This document shows positions 12,578-13,140 of a DNA stretch of 13,140 nucleotides, piece after piece. The position numbers were made by a program, and so were the translations under genes. Under the pieces are notes generated by a model that saw only the letters and a list, made by a program, of their open reading frames with translations, searched no databases and was not told where the DNA came from. Source of the DNA: Microcaldota archaeon (GTDB lineage Archaea > Micrarchaeota > Micrarchaeia > Norongarragalinales > UBA8480); assembly GCA_023246885.1 (NCBI GenBank), contig JAHFHN010000006.1, forward strand, positions 1-13,140, written 5' to 3'. The first letter of the stretch is position 1; each line of letters opens with the position of its first letter.

Positions 12578-12604
12578 GATTTAAAATTCATAATCAGTGG
12601 TAAT
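12578..12604 (+). promoter_or_regulatory. Possible promoter and ribosome site of EF-2
   Basis: In the 48-bp gap after rps7, GATTTAAAATTC (12578-12589) is centred about 24 nt before the ATG. GTGGTAAT (12597-12604) resembles GGTGAT and ends 2 nt before it. The gene may be read from the rps7 transcript, from its own promoter, or both. Confidence 0.35.
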
Positions 12605-12606
12605 AT

Positions 12607-13140
12607 ATGGCAACTAAAGAAGCAGTGGCTGAACACGTTCAGAAACTAATGTACAACCAGAAAAACATCCGCAACATGGGAATTGTTGCACACGTAGACC
12701 ACGGTAAAAGCACTCTCTCAGATTCCTTTATTGCACGCGCGGGGTTAATTTCCAAAGAACTTGCTGGAGAACAACGGGTTACTGATTACGACGAGCAAGA
12801 ACAAGCACGTGGAATTACAATTAAAGCCGCTAATATCTCTGTTCCAGCTAAAGTGAACAATGAAGATTTTCTAATTAACTTAATCGACACTCCTGGCCAC
12901 GTTGACTTCGGTGGACACGTTACTCGTGCACTTCGTGCAGTTGACGGAGTTATCCTAGTAGTTGATTGTGTTGAAGGGATAATGCCACAAACTGAAACTG
13001 TGCTTCGCCAAGCATTAAAAGAAAAAGTTAAGCCAGTTTTGTTCATTAACCAGATAGACCGTTTTATCAATGAATTAAAATTAGATAGCAATGCAATGCA
13101 CCAGCGTTTCATAAAACTTATCTCTGGCGTCAACAAGCTA
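12607..13140 (+). CDS. fusA: Translation elongation factor EF-2, N-terminal part (3' end outside window)
   Basis: This is the GTPase that drives ribosomal translocation; 178 codons are visible and the frame is open at the right edge. The order is an N-terminal helix, [16 protein letters not shown], then the G1 P-loop AHVDHGKS (28-35), G2 ARGITIK, G3 [12 protein letters not shown], and then [19 protein letters not shown], which is the EF-2 and EF-G switch II region. G4 normally reads NKxD; here it is NQID (148-151) in [14 protein letters not shown]. The [10 protein letters not shown] continuation is specific to archaeal/eukaryal EF-2. The ATG at 12607 gives the normal N-terminus. The gene follows rps7, as in the str operon. 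It is not a pseudogene in the part seen. Confidence 0.95.
   Translation, partial: MATKEAVAEHVQKLMYNQKNIRNMGIVAHVDHGKSTLSDSFIARAGLISKELAGEQRVTDYDEQEQARGITIKAANISVPAKVNNEDFLINLIDTPGHVDFGGHVTRALRAVDGVILVVDCVEGIMPQTETVLRQALKEKVKPVLFINQIDRFINELKLDSNAMHQRFIKLISGVNKL

Noticed and set aside
12786..13136. 116-aa minus-strand frame at the right edge
   Set aside because: It is antisense to the EF-2 G domain, which is unmistakable.
1..13140. CRISPR array, insertion sequence or transposase
   Set aside because: No regularly spaced repeats, no terminal inverted repeats and no transposase or integrase motifs were seen; the only direct repeats are the phosphatase-end pair, the 23-nt KH pair and the short octamer at the antitoxin promoter.
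1..13140. Non-standard genetic code
   Set aside because: TAA, TAG and TGA all end recognisable proteins at expected lengths (TGA for the swivel protein and the nucleotidyltransferase), and no conserved protein is interrupted by in-frame stops.

Overview
The window is archaeal. It holds an archaeal RNA polymerase A subunit, archaeal-type L30e, a two-KH NusA homologue, uS12, uS7 and EF-2. The promoters look like TATA boxes about 26 nt from start codons, and GGTGAT-type ribosome binding sites precede the core genes. The DNA is AT-rich (hand counts of sample lines give roughly 38-45% GC), all three stop codons are used normally, and genes are tightly packed. A reduced, fast-evolving lineage, possibly DPANN, is my inference; no marker here proves it.

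Layout. (1) 1-4083, plus strand: the 3' end of rpoB, then rpoA as one unsplit A'+A'' gene. (2) 4084-10762: a stretch of about 6.7 kb that separates rpoA from rpl30e, which usually follow each other in archaea. It holds, in order, a VapB/VapC-like toxin-antitoxin pair (minus), an unrecognised 189-aa protein with a possible GNAT-like C-terminal half (minus), a PEP-utilising-enzyme-like phosphohistidine swivel protein overlapping an acylphosphatase by 4 nt (plus), a HIGH-motif nucleotidyltransferase (plus), an inositol monophosphatase family protein (minus), ribose-phosphate pyrophosphokinase (plus), and a membrane-anchored DsbA-like thiol oxidoreductase (plus). (3) 10763-13140, plus strand: rpl30e, nusA-like, rps12, rps7 and the 5' end of the EF-2 gene, which is the rest of the usual polymerase/str cluster under its own promoter.

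How it works together. The two flanks make transcription and translation machinery. The insert mixes central metabolism (PRPP synthesis, sugar or inositol phosphatase, phosphotransfer), an envelope redox protein and a toxin-antitoxin module. Several genes of the insert appear to be leaderless, with paired divergent promoters packed into intergenic gaps of 34 and 98 bp.

Most interesting. The polymerase bridge helix has changes at nearly universal positions, including a proline (P759) where Thr is expected. uS12 has changes in both decoding-centre loops, and EF-2 has NQID in place of NKxD. Separately, the nucleotidyltransferase gene is bracketed by imperfect direct repeats of about 41 bp. One copy is the 3' end of the phosphatase gene and the other is a decayed copy of that same coding end, which looks like the scar of a gene insertion.
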